Below are positions 1 through 5,475 of a stretch of 5,475 nt of DNA, piece by piece (position 1 is the stretch's first letter; each line of letters begins with the position of its first letter). Origin of the DNA: an uncultured Collinsella sp. (GTDB lineage: Bacteria > Actinomycetota > Coriobacteriia > Coriobacteriales > Coriobacteriaceae). Below the pieces are notes generated by a model. The model made no database searches. It was given only the letters and a program-made list of their open reading frames with translations, and was not told the DNA's origin. The position numbers and the translations under genes were made by a program. The DNA is taken from positions 1 through 5,475 of the forward strand of contig USDH01000109.1 of assembly GCA_900553415.1 (NCBI GenBank), given 5' to 3'.

Positions 1-96
1 ACAATCCACTCGACCATCTGCATCCGCCCCCACGGTACTGCCTATATATCTATTGCTCAAACGGATTGTAGTGTAGCCACTTTGTCCTCCAGATAC
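1..96. other. Intergenic segment past the terminator; possible start of another minus-strand gene
   Basis: No certain gene is visible. On the minus strand the segment has an AT-rich patch (TATATA, 44-49) that could be a -10 element, but no convincing -35 is spaced with it. Closer to the window edge GGGGGCGG precedes two in-frame ATG codons (21-23 and 15-17) reading MQMVEWI before the sequence ends. This could be the promoter and first codons of the next gene, but seven codons are too few to judge. Confidence 0.25.
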
Positions 97-128
97 AAAA
101 AGGCCGCGCCCACACGGGCCACGGCCTT
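97..128 (-). terminator. Intrinsic terminator after the EIIC gene
   Basis: On the minus strand a GC-rich hairpin is followed directly by a T run. The outer stem is seven perfect pairs (AAGGCCG against CGGCCTT, 122-128 with 100-106). The inner stem is GCCC/GGGC (108-111 with 116-119) around a 4-nt loop. The T run is the complement of A97-A101. It lies about 40 nt past the EIIC stop and is the only clear terminator in the window, so it probably ends the whole fab-acc-EIIC transcript. Confidence 0.88.
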
Positions 129-130
129 GG

Positions 131-160
131 AATGTGACATGCGGGACTGCCCCTTTGTCA
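131..160. repeat. Palindrome-related repeat, copy 1 (downstream of EIIC)
   Basis: This 30-bp element lies between the EIIC stop (167) and the terminator. It matches copy 2 at 1408-1436 in the same orientation apart from one extra G (in the run 143-145) and one T-to-C change (C150). It has TGACA (135-139) facing TGTCA (156-160) with a GC-rich centre (GGGAC T GCCCC). The dyad is weaker than in copy 2. No T run follows, so it does not look like a terminator on its own. Confidence 0.8.
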
Positions 161-166
161 ATCGAT

Positions 167-1393
167 TTATGCGCTTGCCTCGGCCACGCTCTTCGAGGTT
201 TTAGGCGAAACGGCTCCGTCCCCCGCCGCCTGCCCCGTCGCCTGCCCCTTCGCCGGCACCACGCCAAAGCAGTAGCTCAGCGCCGCAGACACCGCAAATG
301 CCGTGCCGCCGGCAACGCAGCACCACAGCAGGTTCGAGATGCCGCCCGTGGCAAAGCCAATGACCATGAGGACATTCGTCATGCCGATGGTATAGGCCGT
401 AACGTGGCCCACGGCCGCAACAAGGCCTCCGACGGCACCACCAATGGCCATGCACGTCAGGCACCTGCCGTATTTAAAGCCGCAACCGTACAGCGCCGGC
501 TCGCTTACGCCGCCAAGCACGCCCGAGATTGAATAGCCCAGCATGAGCGCCTTCTCGTCCTTATCCGCAACGCGGAGCGACGCGCCAAAGGGCATGCCCC
601 AAACGGCGAACGTTGCCATCGTCGCGGCGATCAGGATGCACGAATCCGTTCCCACACTCATAAACTGCGCATAGGCGAGCGATAGGACAACGTTGCTGAC
701 ACCCGCGATCTTAAGGAACTCCCAGCCCGCGGCAAGCCCCATGAGCGTGAGCAGCGATACGATGCCACCGGAATTGCCAAGCATAAACATAAGCTGGCCC
801 AACAGCATGCCCAGATAGCTGCCCGCCGGCGCCGTAATACACAGCGAAACCGGAACCATAACGAGCATGGTCGCAAACGGAACGAACGAAAACGCCACGG
901 CCTTAGGGATAACGCGCCGAAAGAAACACTCCACTCGCCAAAGCACGGGTACCGAGATGAGAACCGGAATAACAGTCGTCGTGTAATCGTTGACCGGCGC
1001 GGGAAGCAGGCCATACACGGAAGTCATCGATGCCCCCATCGTCGATGCGGCATCGACGAGCTTAAGCAGATCGGGCGCAATCAATACGCCGCCCAGCATC
1101 ATACCCAGCTGCTCCGAGCAACCGAGCTGGCGGGCGGCCGCCCACCCAAGATAAATGGGCAAAAAGTAGTAGCCGGCGTTATAGAGCCAACTGTAGAACA
1201 GGCGATAGATTTCGGAATCGGCAGACCATAGGCCCAGCATGCCTTCGCCCATAATGACGGCGACGGTGCGGAACAACGCCGCGCAGACAATAAACGGCAG
1301 CGCCGACATCATGCTTTTGGACAGATAGTCCACCACGGCCATGGCGTTTGATGAGACCGTCGTTGTAAACGAGGTGTTAGAAACTTGTGACAC
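167..1393 (-). CDS. Stand-alone PTS EIIC membrane permease domain (glucose/beta-glucoside type)
   Basis: The product is 408 residues from GTG 1393, or 416 from ATG 1417. It is strongly hydrophobic with about ten membrane-length segments. Family signatures, numbered from GTG, are YNAGYYFLPIYLGWAAARQLG (71-91, split by the family FYFLP pattern), the YTTTVIPVLI stretch near 137-146, GSYLGMLLG (191-199) and GVSEPALYG (295-303), whose Glu298 matches the substrate-binding Glu of the GITEPA motif. EIIC domains carry a sugar across the membrane while EIIB phosphorylates it. No EIIB (with its phospho-Cys) or EIIA (phospho-His) is fused or nearby, so it must borrow partners or work without phosphorylation; the substrate is unknown. 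The tail (380-408) is soluble and Ala/Lys-rich. The open frame reaches 1591, but its first 58 codons overlap accDA and read as non-protein. GTG 1393 has GGGAAAGGG upstream. The gene is probably co-transcribed with accDA. Confidence 0.84.
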   Translation of the reverse strand: MSQVSNTSFTTTVSSNAMAVVDYLSKSMMSALPFIVCAALFRTVAVIMGEGMLGLWSADSEIYRLFYSWLYNAGYYFLPIYLGWAAARQLGCSEQLGMMLGGVLIAPDLLKLVDAASTMGASMTSVYGLLPAPVNDYTTTVIPVLISVPVLWRVECFFRRVIPKAVAFSFVPFATMLVMVPVSLCITAPAGSYLGMLLGQLMFMLGNSGGIVSLLTLMGLAAGWEFLKIAGVSNVVLSLAYAQFMSVGTDSCILIAATMATFAVWGMPFGASLRVADKDEKALMLGYSISGVLGGVSEPALYGCGFKYGRCLTCMAIGGAVGGLVAAVGHVTAYTIGMTNVLMVIGFATGGISNLLWCCVAGGTAFAVSAALSYCFGVVPAKGQATGQAAGDGAVSPKTSKSVAEASA

Positions 1394-1416
1394 AGGAACC
1401 CTTTCCCAATGTGACA
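1386..1416. repeat. Degenerate third repeat unit sharing one arm with copy 2
   Basis: TGTGACA occurs at 1386-1392 and again, in direct orientation, at 1410-1416, which is the left arm of copy 2; the period is 24 bp. Between them GGAA (1395-1398) and TTCC (1403-1406) form a small inverted repeat, similar to the GGAC/GTCC core of copy 2. This looks like a decayed or rearranged unit of the same family. Its minus-strand reading contains the EIIC candidate start GTG (1391-1393) and the purine-rich ribosome-binding site. Confidence 0.5.
1399..1407 (-). promoter_or_regulatory. Candidate ribosome-binding site for EIIC (supports GTG 1393)
   Basis: The minus strand reads GGGAAAGGG, then TTCCT, then GTG. 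The 5-nt spacing from AAAGGG is workable, though the match to AGGAGG is only moderate. The alternative ATG 1417 also has a purine stretch upstream (AAAGGGACAG), so the start stays open between the two. Confidence 0.4.
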
Positions 1417-1439
1417 TGCGGACTGTCCCTTTGTCACAT
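1408..1439. repeat. Palindromic repeat, copy 2 (accDA/EIIC junction)
   Basis: The dyad spans 1409-1439 and is centred on T1424. Outer arms are ATGTGACA (1409-1416) and TGTCACAT (1432-1439), 8 perfect pairs. Inner arms are GGAC (1420-1423) and GTCC (1425-1428). The 3-nt stretches between the arms (TGC and CTT) are mostly unpaired. It contains the accDA TGA stop (1434-1436) and the possible EIIC ATG (1415-1417). Positions 1408-1436 are repeated at 131-160. It could fold as an RNA hairpin or be a protein-binding dyad; the sequence does not decide. Confidence 0.85.
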
Positions 1440-3158
1440 CGTGCGGTACTGACCGATTGCGCGGTACTTTTCGTAGCGGAGGTTTGTGAGGGTCGCGTCG
1501 TCGAGCTGCCCAAGCGTATCGAAGGCATCAAATGCCGAGGACATGACGGCGCCGGCGATCTCCTCATGCGACAGGCCCCTATCGTCGACAATGCTGTCGA
1601 TGATGCCGAGCGCCAACAGATCGGGGGCCGTGAGTTTCAGCGCCTCGGCGGCCTCATTCGCGCGCTCGGTATCCTTCCACAGGATCGACGCACAGGCCTC
1701 GGGGCTCACGACCGAATAGGCCGAGCTCGAGAGCATCAGGATGCGGTCGGCCACGGACAGCGCCAGCGCGCCACCAGAGCCGCCTTCACCCGTCACCACC
1801 GAGACAATCGGTGTCTTAAGGCCGCTCATCTCCATGAGATTCTGGGCAATCGCCTCGCCCTGGCCGCGCTCCTCGGCACCGATACCGCAAAACGCGCCCG
1901 AAGTATCGACCAGGCACAGAACCGGTCGACCAAACTTTTCGGCCTGGCGCATAAGGCGACGCGCTTTGCGGTAGCCCTCGGGATGCGCCATGCCAAAGTT
2001 GCGGCGCATACGCTCTTTGGTCGTGGTGCCGCGCTCAATGGCGATGACCGTTACGGGGCGTCCATCTTTCCAGCCAATGCCAGCCACCACAGCGGCGTCG
2101 TCGCCAAAGTAACGGTCGCCGTGCAGCTCCACAAATCCATCCAGGCCCAGCGAGATCATCTCGCCTGCCGTGGCGCGATCTGCCGAGCGGGTCTGCTTGA
2201 CAATCTCGAGCGCGGTTTTTGGTGCCGGCGAGCGCTTAAACAAGTGTCCCAGCTTTTTGCCGCGGCGACCCGTATGCACGATTTCATGCGGTGCCCCCAG
2301 GCCGGGCGCGTGCCCTTCATGCAGCGCCAGCAGCTCGCCTACCGTGAGCGCAATCTCGCCACGCGGAACAACGGCATCGCAAAAGCCGTGCTCCAGCAAA
2401 AACTCGGAACGCTGGAATCCCTTGGGCAGACGCTTGTGCATGTTCTGCTCGATCACGCGCGGGCCGGCAAATGCCGTCAGGGCATCGGGCTCGGCCAGGA
2501 TAATGTCGCCCTCCATGGCAAAGCTCGCGGTTACGCCTCCGGTCGTGGGGTCGGTGAGCACCGTGATATACAGGCCGCCCGCCTCGCTGTGGCGCCTAAC
2601 CGCCGCAGAAATCTTGGCCATCTGCATGAGCGAGGTCACGCCCTCCTGCATGCGGGCGCCGCCCGATACGGTAAAGCCAACGACCGGCAGCCCCAACTCG
2701 GCCGCGCGCTCAAAGACACGACAGATCTTCTCGCCCACCACAGAACCCATCGAGCCCATCATAAAGTTAGCGTCCATAAAGAAGAGCGCGGTATCGCAAC
2801 CGCAGATTTTGCCCCTGCCGCACACAACGGCATCGCGCTCGCCCGAACGCTCGCTCACGCCCTTGAGCTTATCGGCATAGCCGGGAAACGAGAGGAAGTC
2901 CTCCGACGCCAGATTGGCATCCCATTCCTCAAACGTGCCCTCGTCGACCGTCATGCGCATGCGCGCGCGACCGCTCACGCGAAAGTGTTTGCCGCAACGA
3001 GGGCAGACCTCGAGGTTGTCGTGTAGGCGTGCCTCATCGATCACACGGCGGCACTCCGGGCACTTGATAAACACGTGGCGCGCGGGAAACTCGGCGCACG
3101 ACTCGGTTATCGGCCCCTCAAGGACATTGACCGTCTTCGCTTTTCTATTCATCAGCAT
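1434..3158 (-). CDS. accDA: Fused acetyl-CoA carboxylase carboxyltransferase, beta plus alpha subunits
   Basis: This 574-residue protein joins the two carboxyltransferase subunits in one uninterrupted frame, beta half first. Residues 1-285 are AccD: a Cys4 zinc ribbon (Cys33, Cys36, Cys52, Cys55), then a crotonase-like domain with SGGARMQEG at 165-173 and DPTTGGVTASFA at 203-214. About 290-574 are AccA, with ELHGDRYFGDD, RNFGMAHPEGYRKA, GIGAEERGQGEAIA and the oxyanion-type GEGGSGGAL. The enzyme transfers CO2 from carboxybiotin-AccB to acetyl-CoA, giving malonyl-CoA. Separate AccD and AccA are usually about 285 and 315 residues, so the AccA half seems to have lost much of its N-terminal helical region, replaced by a linker (GLGAPHEIVHTGRRGKK...). 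ATG 3158 is chosen over ATG 3152 because GGGG lies 7 nt upstream; the difference is two residues. The final Met codon and TGA stop lie inside the 1409-1439 repeat. Fused forms are known in some Actinobacteria, and no frameshift is seen. Confidence 0.95.
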   Translation of the reverse strand: MLMNRKAKTVNVLEGPITESCAEFPARHVFIKCPECRRVIDEARLHDNLEVCPRCGKHFRVSGRARMRMTVDEGTFEEWDANLASEDFLSFPGYADKLKGVSERSGERDAVVCGRGKICGCDTALFFMDANFMMGSMGSVVGEKICRVFERAAELGLPVVGFTVSGGARMQEGVTSLMQMAKISAAVRRHSEAGGLYITVLTDPTTGGVTASFAMEGDIILAEPDALTAFAGPRVIEQNMHKRLPKGFQRSEFLLEHGFCDAVVPRGEIALTVGELLALHEGHAPGLGAPHEIVHTGRRGKKLGHLFKRSPAPKTALEIVKQTRSADRATAGEMISLGLDGFVELHGDRYFGDDAAVVAGIGWKDGRPVTVIAIERGTTTKERMRRNFGMAHPEGYRKARRLMRQAEKFGRPVLCLVDTSGAFCGIGAEERGQGEAIAQNLMEMSGLKTPIVSVVTGEGGSGGALALSVADRILMLSSSAYSVVSPEACASILWKDTERANEAAEALKLTAPDLLALGIIDSIVDDRGLSHEEIAGAVMSSAFDAFDTLGQLDDATLTNLRYEKYRAIGQYRTM

Positions 3159-4488
3159 AGAGATGCCCCATCAGATCGGTGTGATACATGCCCGACAAGA
3201 ACTCGTCGTTTGCCAGCACGTCGAGCTGAAGCTCGCTGTTTTCGCTCACGCCCTCAATCACGAGCTCGCCCAGGGCCGAGCGCATCTTGCGAATGGCGCC
3301 GTCACGCGTGGGCGCACACACGATGAGCTTGCCGAGCATGGAGTCGTAGTACGGCGGAACTTTCGCTCCGGTAAACATGGCGGAATCCCAGCGCACGCGC
3401 GGACCACCCGGCACACGCAACGCGGTGACCGTTCCGCATGACGGCAGAAAGTCCGGCGTCTCGGCATTGATGCGGCACTCCATGGCATGGTTGCGGACCG
3501 GCATGTCCTCCTGCTCAAAGGGCAAAGGCTGGCCGGCCGCCACGCGCAGCTGCCACTTGACCAAGTCGGTATCGGTCACAAACTCCGTAACTGGATGCTC
3601 CACCTGCAAGCGCGTGTTCATTTCCATAAAGTAGAAATTGCCGTCATCCGAATACAGGAACTCGATGGTACCGGCTCCTTCGTAGCCGACGGCACGAGCC
3701 AGGTCACGCGCCGCCTTGTGCATACGGGCACGAATGTCGTCGTGTCCGTCAAGGCACGGTGCGGGGCTCTCCTCGATCAGCTTTTGGTTGCGGCGCTGCA
3801 CCGAGCACTCGCGCTCGCCGAGCGAAAACACATGGCCCTGCTTATCGGCCATAATCTGCACTTCGACGTGGTGCGCCGGCGCGACGAACTTCTCCATGTA
3901 GCACTCGCCGTCGCCAAAAACGGCCTCACCCTCGGCACGTGCTTCAATAAAGGCCTTTGCCGCGTCTTCCACGCGCTCGACCTTGCGAATGCCGCGACCG
4001 CCGCCACCTGCACGCGCCTTAATAAGCACGGGGCAGCCAATGCGCTCGGCCTCGGCCGTCGCCTCCTCGGGGCTTTTGAGCAAATCGCAGCCCGGCACGA
4101 TGGGCACGCCCGCCGCGGCAGCCGTTCGACGTGCGGCATCCTTGTCGCCCATGCTGTCGATCACCTCGGCCGAAGGACCGACAAACGCCAGGCCATACTT
4201 GTCGCAGTCGCGCACGAAGCTCGCCTTCTCGGAAAAGAAGCCATAGCCGGGATGAATTGCCTTAGCTCCCGACTTTACGGCACAGGTGAGCACGGCATCG
4301 TCGTTGAGGTAGCTCTCGGCAAGACGCGGGCCGCCGATGCAATACGCCTCGTCGGCAAGCTGCACGTGCAGCGCGTCCGCATCGGCCGTGGAATAAACGG
4401 CGACGGTCTTGATGCCCATATCGCGGCACGCGCGGATAACACGGACCGCGACCTCGCCGCGGTTGGCGATGAGCACTTTGTCGAACAT
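3145..4488 (-). CDS. accC: Biotin carboxylase subunit of acetyl-CoA carboxylase
   Basis: The product is 447 residues from ATG 4488, matching the family (about 445-450). It carboxylates the biotin on AccB using ATP and bicarbonate. Domains in order are the N-terminal biotin carboxylase domain (1 to about 110, starting MFDKVLIANRGEVAVRVIRA), the ATP-grasp domain (about 115-320) and the C-terminal domain (about 330-440). Visible key residues are Lys116; Lys157 with the glycine-rich loop AGGGGRG at 160-166; the GERECSVQRRNQK segment at 224-236; the metal and catalytic site EMNTRLQVEH at 289-298 (Glu289, Asn291, Arg293); and Arg339 in ECRINAE. The open frame extends upstream to 4707 inside fabZ, but the MFDKVLIANRGE start is the family start and has AAGGA 7 nt upstream. 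The gene overlaps accDA by 14 nt. The stretch after CRINAE is slightly shorter than usual, with SCG where PSPG is common. I expect a functional enzyme. Confidence 0.97.
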   Translation of the reverse strand: MFDKVLIANRGEVAVRVIRACRDMGIKTVAVYSTADADALHVQLADEAYCIGGPRLAESYLNDDAVLTCAVKSGAKAIHPGYGFFSEKASFVRDCDKYGLAFVGPSAEVIDSMGDKDAARRTAAAAGVPIVPGCDLLKSPEEATAEAERIGCPVLIKARAGGGGRGIRKVERVEDAAKAFIEARAEGEAVFGDGECYMEKFVAPAHHVEVQIMADKQGHVFSLGERECSVQRRNQKLIEESPAPCLDGHDDIRARMHKAARDLARAVGYEGAGTIEFLYSDDGNFYFMEMNTRLQVEHPVTEFVTDTDLVKWQLRVAAGQPLPFEQEDMPVRNHAMECRINAETPDFLPSCGTVTALRVPGGPRVRWDSAMFTGAKVPPYYDSMLGKLIVCAPTRDGAIRKMRSALGELVIEGVSENSELQLDVLANDEFLSGMYHTDLMGHLYADE

Positions 4489-4498
4489 GAAGCCTTCC

Positions 4499-4921
4499 TT
4501 AACTTTCGTGCATGAGTGCAAAGGACATATCGGCGCGGCAGCAAACCTCACCGTTGACGCTCGCAGTACCCGTCGCAAAGCGGAACGGCCCGCGCGCACG
4601 CGTGATGGAGCACACCAGATCCACCGTGTCGCCCGGGCGCACCGGACGCTTAAAGCGCACCTTGTCCAGACTCGTGTAGAACGGCATCGCGCCGCGCGCC
4701 TCCTCATCGCCCATCAGCAGCACGCAGCAGTTCTGGGCGAGCATCTCGCACTGGATCACGCCGGGGACGACCGGGTTTCCCGGAAAATGCCCCTGCAAAA
4801 AGTACTCGTCGCCCGTAATCGTGATCTTGCCGTGGGCCTCGTCGCCCACTAGCTCGGCTTCGTCGAGCAAAAGCATCGGCTCGCGATGCGGCAACAGCTT
4901 CTTGAGCTCTTCTTTGTTCAT
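4499..4921 (-). CDS. fabZ: 3-hydroxyacyl-ACP dehydratase
   Basis: The product is 140 residues from ATG 4921, the usual FabZ length. It is a single hot-dog-fold domain. The N-terminal signature LPHREPMLLLD is at 10-20. The active-site motif GHFPGNPVVPGVIQCEMLAQ is at 44-63 and holds the catalytic His45 and Glu59. FabZ dehydrates 3-hydroxyacyl-ACP to trans-2-enoyl-ACP in the cytoplasmic type II fatty acid synthesis cycle. An in-frame GTG at 4930 lies directly against the accB stop, but ATG 4921 is preferred because a near-ideal Shine-Dalgarno (AGGTGAT, 4926-4932) is correctly spaced for it and overlaps that GTG. The accC ribosome-binding site begins on the fabZ stop codon. Its place between accB and accC is common in Gram-positive fab operons. 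FabA is less likely, since FabA is longer and lacks this operon setting. Confidence 0.96.
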   Translation of the reverse strand: MNKEELKKLLPHREPMLLLDEAELVGDEAHGKITITGDEYFLQGHFPGNPVVPGVIQCEMLAQNCCVLLMGDEEARGAMPFYTSLDKVRFKRPVRPGDTVDLVCSITRARGPFRFATGTASVNGEVCCRADMSFALMHES

Positions 4922-4925
4922 GGAT

Positions 4926-4932
4926 ATCACCT
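4926..4932 (-). promoter_or_regulatory. Ribosome-binding site of fabZ, overlapping the accB stop
   Basis: The minus strand reads TAGGTGATATCCATG. AGGTGAT is an excellent anti-16S match, and its AGGTGA core lies 5 nt before ATG 4921. The first bases belong to the accB TAG stop codon, so a ribosome ending accB sits on the fabZ start signal. This decides ATG 4921 over the in-frame GTG at 4930. Confidence 0.75.
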
Positions 4933-5365
4933 ATCCGATCCTCATGAGGCAGCTGCCAAACTCCACGAGGTCGCCGTCGGCCACGCAGATCTCGAGTACC
5001 TCGCCATCCGCCTCTGCCGTCACCTCGTTGAGAACCTTCATGGCCTCGATGATGCAGAGGGTCTCGCCGGCCTTGACCTTGGAGCCCACGCGCACAAACG
5101 GTTCGTCGCCCGGCGCCGGGGCAGCATAGAAAACGCCGACCATGGGAGCGGTCACCTCGGTGCCCTCAGGCTCCGGTGCGGCGGCAGGCGCCTGCGCGGC
5201 GGGAGCAGTTACTGCACCCGGCATAGGCATGGGCACGGTAACCGGCTGCGCTGCACTCGCGCGCTCGAGCTCGACCGCGGTGCCATCGGGCTCCTCAACA
5301 CGCACGCGCGTGAGGCCGCGGTCCTCCATCACATCGGCTATCTCGGCAAGTCTTTTGGAATCCAT
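4931..5365 (-). CDS. accB: Biotin carboxyl carrier protein of acetyl-CoA carboxylase
   Basis: The 144-residue product has the standard three-part BCCP layout. Residues 1-36 form a short N-terminal helical/strand segment (MDSKRLAEIADVMEDRGLTR...). Residues 37-68 are a flexible Ala/Pro-rich linker. Residues 70-144 form the biotinyl (lipoyl-like) domain. The biotinylation motif E-A-M-K is at 107-110 (CIIEAMKVLNEV), so biotin would be attached to Lys110. The APMVGVFY strand and the 'thumb'-like stretch APAPGDEPFVRVG that precede it are typical of bacterial AccB. AccB carries biotin between AccC, which carboxylates it, and AccDA, which moves the carboxyl group to acetyl-CoA. The ATG at 5365 is preceded by GAGGAG (5373-5378) with 7 nt spacing. 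fabF ends 3 nt upstream and fabZ starts 9 nt downstream. Length is near the family norm (about 150-160), slightly short because of the linker. Confidence 0.96.
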   Translation of the reverse strand: MDSKRLAEIADVMEDRGLTRVRVEEPDGTAVELERASAAQPVTVPMPMPGAVTAPAAQAPAAAPEPEGTEVTAPMVGVFYAAPAPGDEPFVRVGSKVKAGETLCIIEAMKVLNEVTAEADGEVLEICVADGDLVEFGSCLMRIG

Positions 5366-5368
5366 GCT

Positions 5369-5475
5369 CTAGCTCCTCGTATATCTACGCAGCGCGATGG
5401 CGGCGTTGTGCCCGCCAAAGCCCAGGTTGGTCGAAAGCGCCCAGGTAAGGTCGGCGCGAACCGCGCGATTGGGCG
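5369..5475 (-). CDS. fabF: 3-oxoacyl-ACP synthase II (KAS II), C-terminal fragment
   Basis: Only the last 34 codons and the TAG stop are inside the window; the gene continues beyond position 5475. The readable end is PNRAVRADLTWALSTNLG followed by FGGHNAAIALRRYTRS. The N-x-GFGG-x-N segment near the C terminus is the conserved glycine-rich end of FabF-type condensing enzymes (commonly S-N-S-F-G-F-G-G-x-N), which lines the active site. FabF condenses malonyl-ACP with a growing acyl-ACP in the cytoplasm, the elongation step of type II fatty acid synthesis. The catalytic Cys and His residues lie outside the window, so activity cannot be judged. The stop is 3 nt upstream of the accB start, and the accB Shine-Dalgarno lies within the last fabF codons, indicating one transcript with coupled translation. 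FabB or another ketosynthase is possible, but FabF beside accB-fabZ is the usual arrangement. Confidence 0.9.
   Translation of the reverse strand, partial: PNRAVRADLTWALSTNLGFGGHNAAIALRRYTRS

Noticed and set aside
1410..1438. TGTGA...TCACA as a CRP-type operator
   Set aside because: CRP sites have about 6 bp between half-sites; here the gap is 19 bp. The same sequence recurs downstream of the gene at 131-160, which fits a repeat element better than an operator.
1409..1439. The palindrome as an intrinsic terminator between accDA and EIIC
   Set aside because: On the minus strand no T run follows the hairpin (the next bases read TGGGAAAGGG), and the stem is interrupted. Partial attenuation cannot be excluded.
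1394..1591. N-terminal extension of the EIIC frame up to position 1591
   Set aside because: It overlaps the 3' end of accDA out of frame, and its residues look like a shadow translation (Arg/Ser/Pro-rich) with no signal peptide or EIIB motif. Only the short part up to ATG 1417 remains a possible alternative.
1341..3026. A 561-codon open frame on the plus strand, antisense to accDA
   Set aside because: It covers nearly all of a clear essential gene on the other strand. Its translation is rich in Arg, His and Ala with no recognisable domain, as expected for an antisense frame in GC-rich DNA.
3487..4515. A 342-codon open frame on the plus strand, antisense to accC
   Set aside because: Same reasoning: it mirrors accC codons, shows no family motif, and its end falls in the fabZ/accC junction.
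4489..4707. N-terminal extension of the accC frame into fabZ
   Set aside because: The biotin carboxylase family begins at MFDKVLIANRGE, which has its own ribosome-binding site. The extension is Arg/Cys-rich and is an out-of-frame reading of fabZ.
1..5475. CRISPR array, tRNA, rRNA or transposase gene
   Set aside because: No regularly spaced repeat-spacer pattern, no tRNA-like or rRNA-like stretch, and no transposase motif were seen on either strand.

Overview
The window looks like chromosomal DNA of a high-GC Gram-positive bacterium. The best guess is the class Coriobacteriia, Collinsella-like. I base this on the fused accD-accA gene, the gene order fabF-accB-fabZ-accC-accDA, the GC-rich codon use, and a short palindromic intergenic repeat of a kind I associate with Collinsella. 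The last point is memory, not a search. All real genes lie on the minus strand, so transcription runs from high to low coordinates.

Positions 5475 down to 1434 hold the distal half of a type II fatty acid synthesis operon: the last 34 codons of fabF (elongating ketoacyl-ACP synthase), accB (biotin carboxyl carrier protein), fabZ (hydroxyacyl-ACP dehydratase), accC (biotin carboxylase) and accDA (both carboxyltransferase subunits in one chain). Together accB, accC and accDA encode a complete acetyl-CoA carboxylase, which supplies malonyl-CoA. FabF and FabZ act in the elongation cycle that consumes it. Genes are 3 to 10 nt apart or overlap, and several Shine-Dalgarno sites sit on the stop region of the gene before, which points to one polycistronic mRNA with coupled translation.

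Positions 1417/1393 down to 167 hold a stand-alone membrane domain (EIIC) of a glucose/beta-glucoside-type phosphotransferase system, with no EIIA or EIIB domain. It follows accDA directly and ends just before a strong intrinsic terminator at 97-128. No terminator is visible between accDA and EIIC, so it is probably the last gene of the fatty acid transcript.

The most unusual structure is a near-identical 29/30-bp repeat in the same orientation at both ends of the EIIC gene (131-160 and 1408-1436). The upstream copy is a palindrome that supplies the accDA stop codon and contains a possible EIIC start codon. A partial third copy (1386-1416) contains the other candidate start. The layout suggests that EIIC is a cassette placed between accDA and the old operon terminator. 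Positions 1-96 hold no certain gene.
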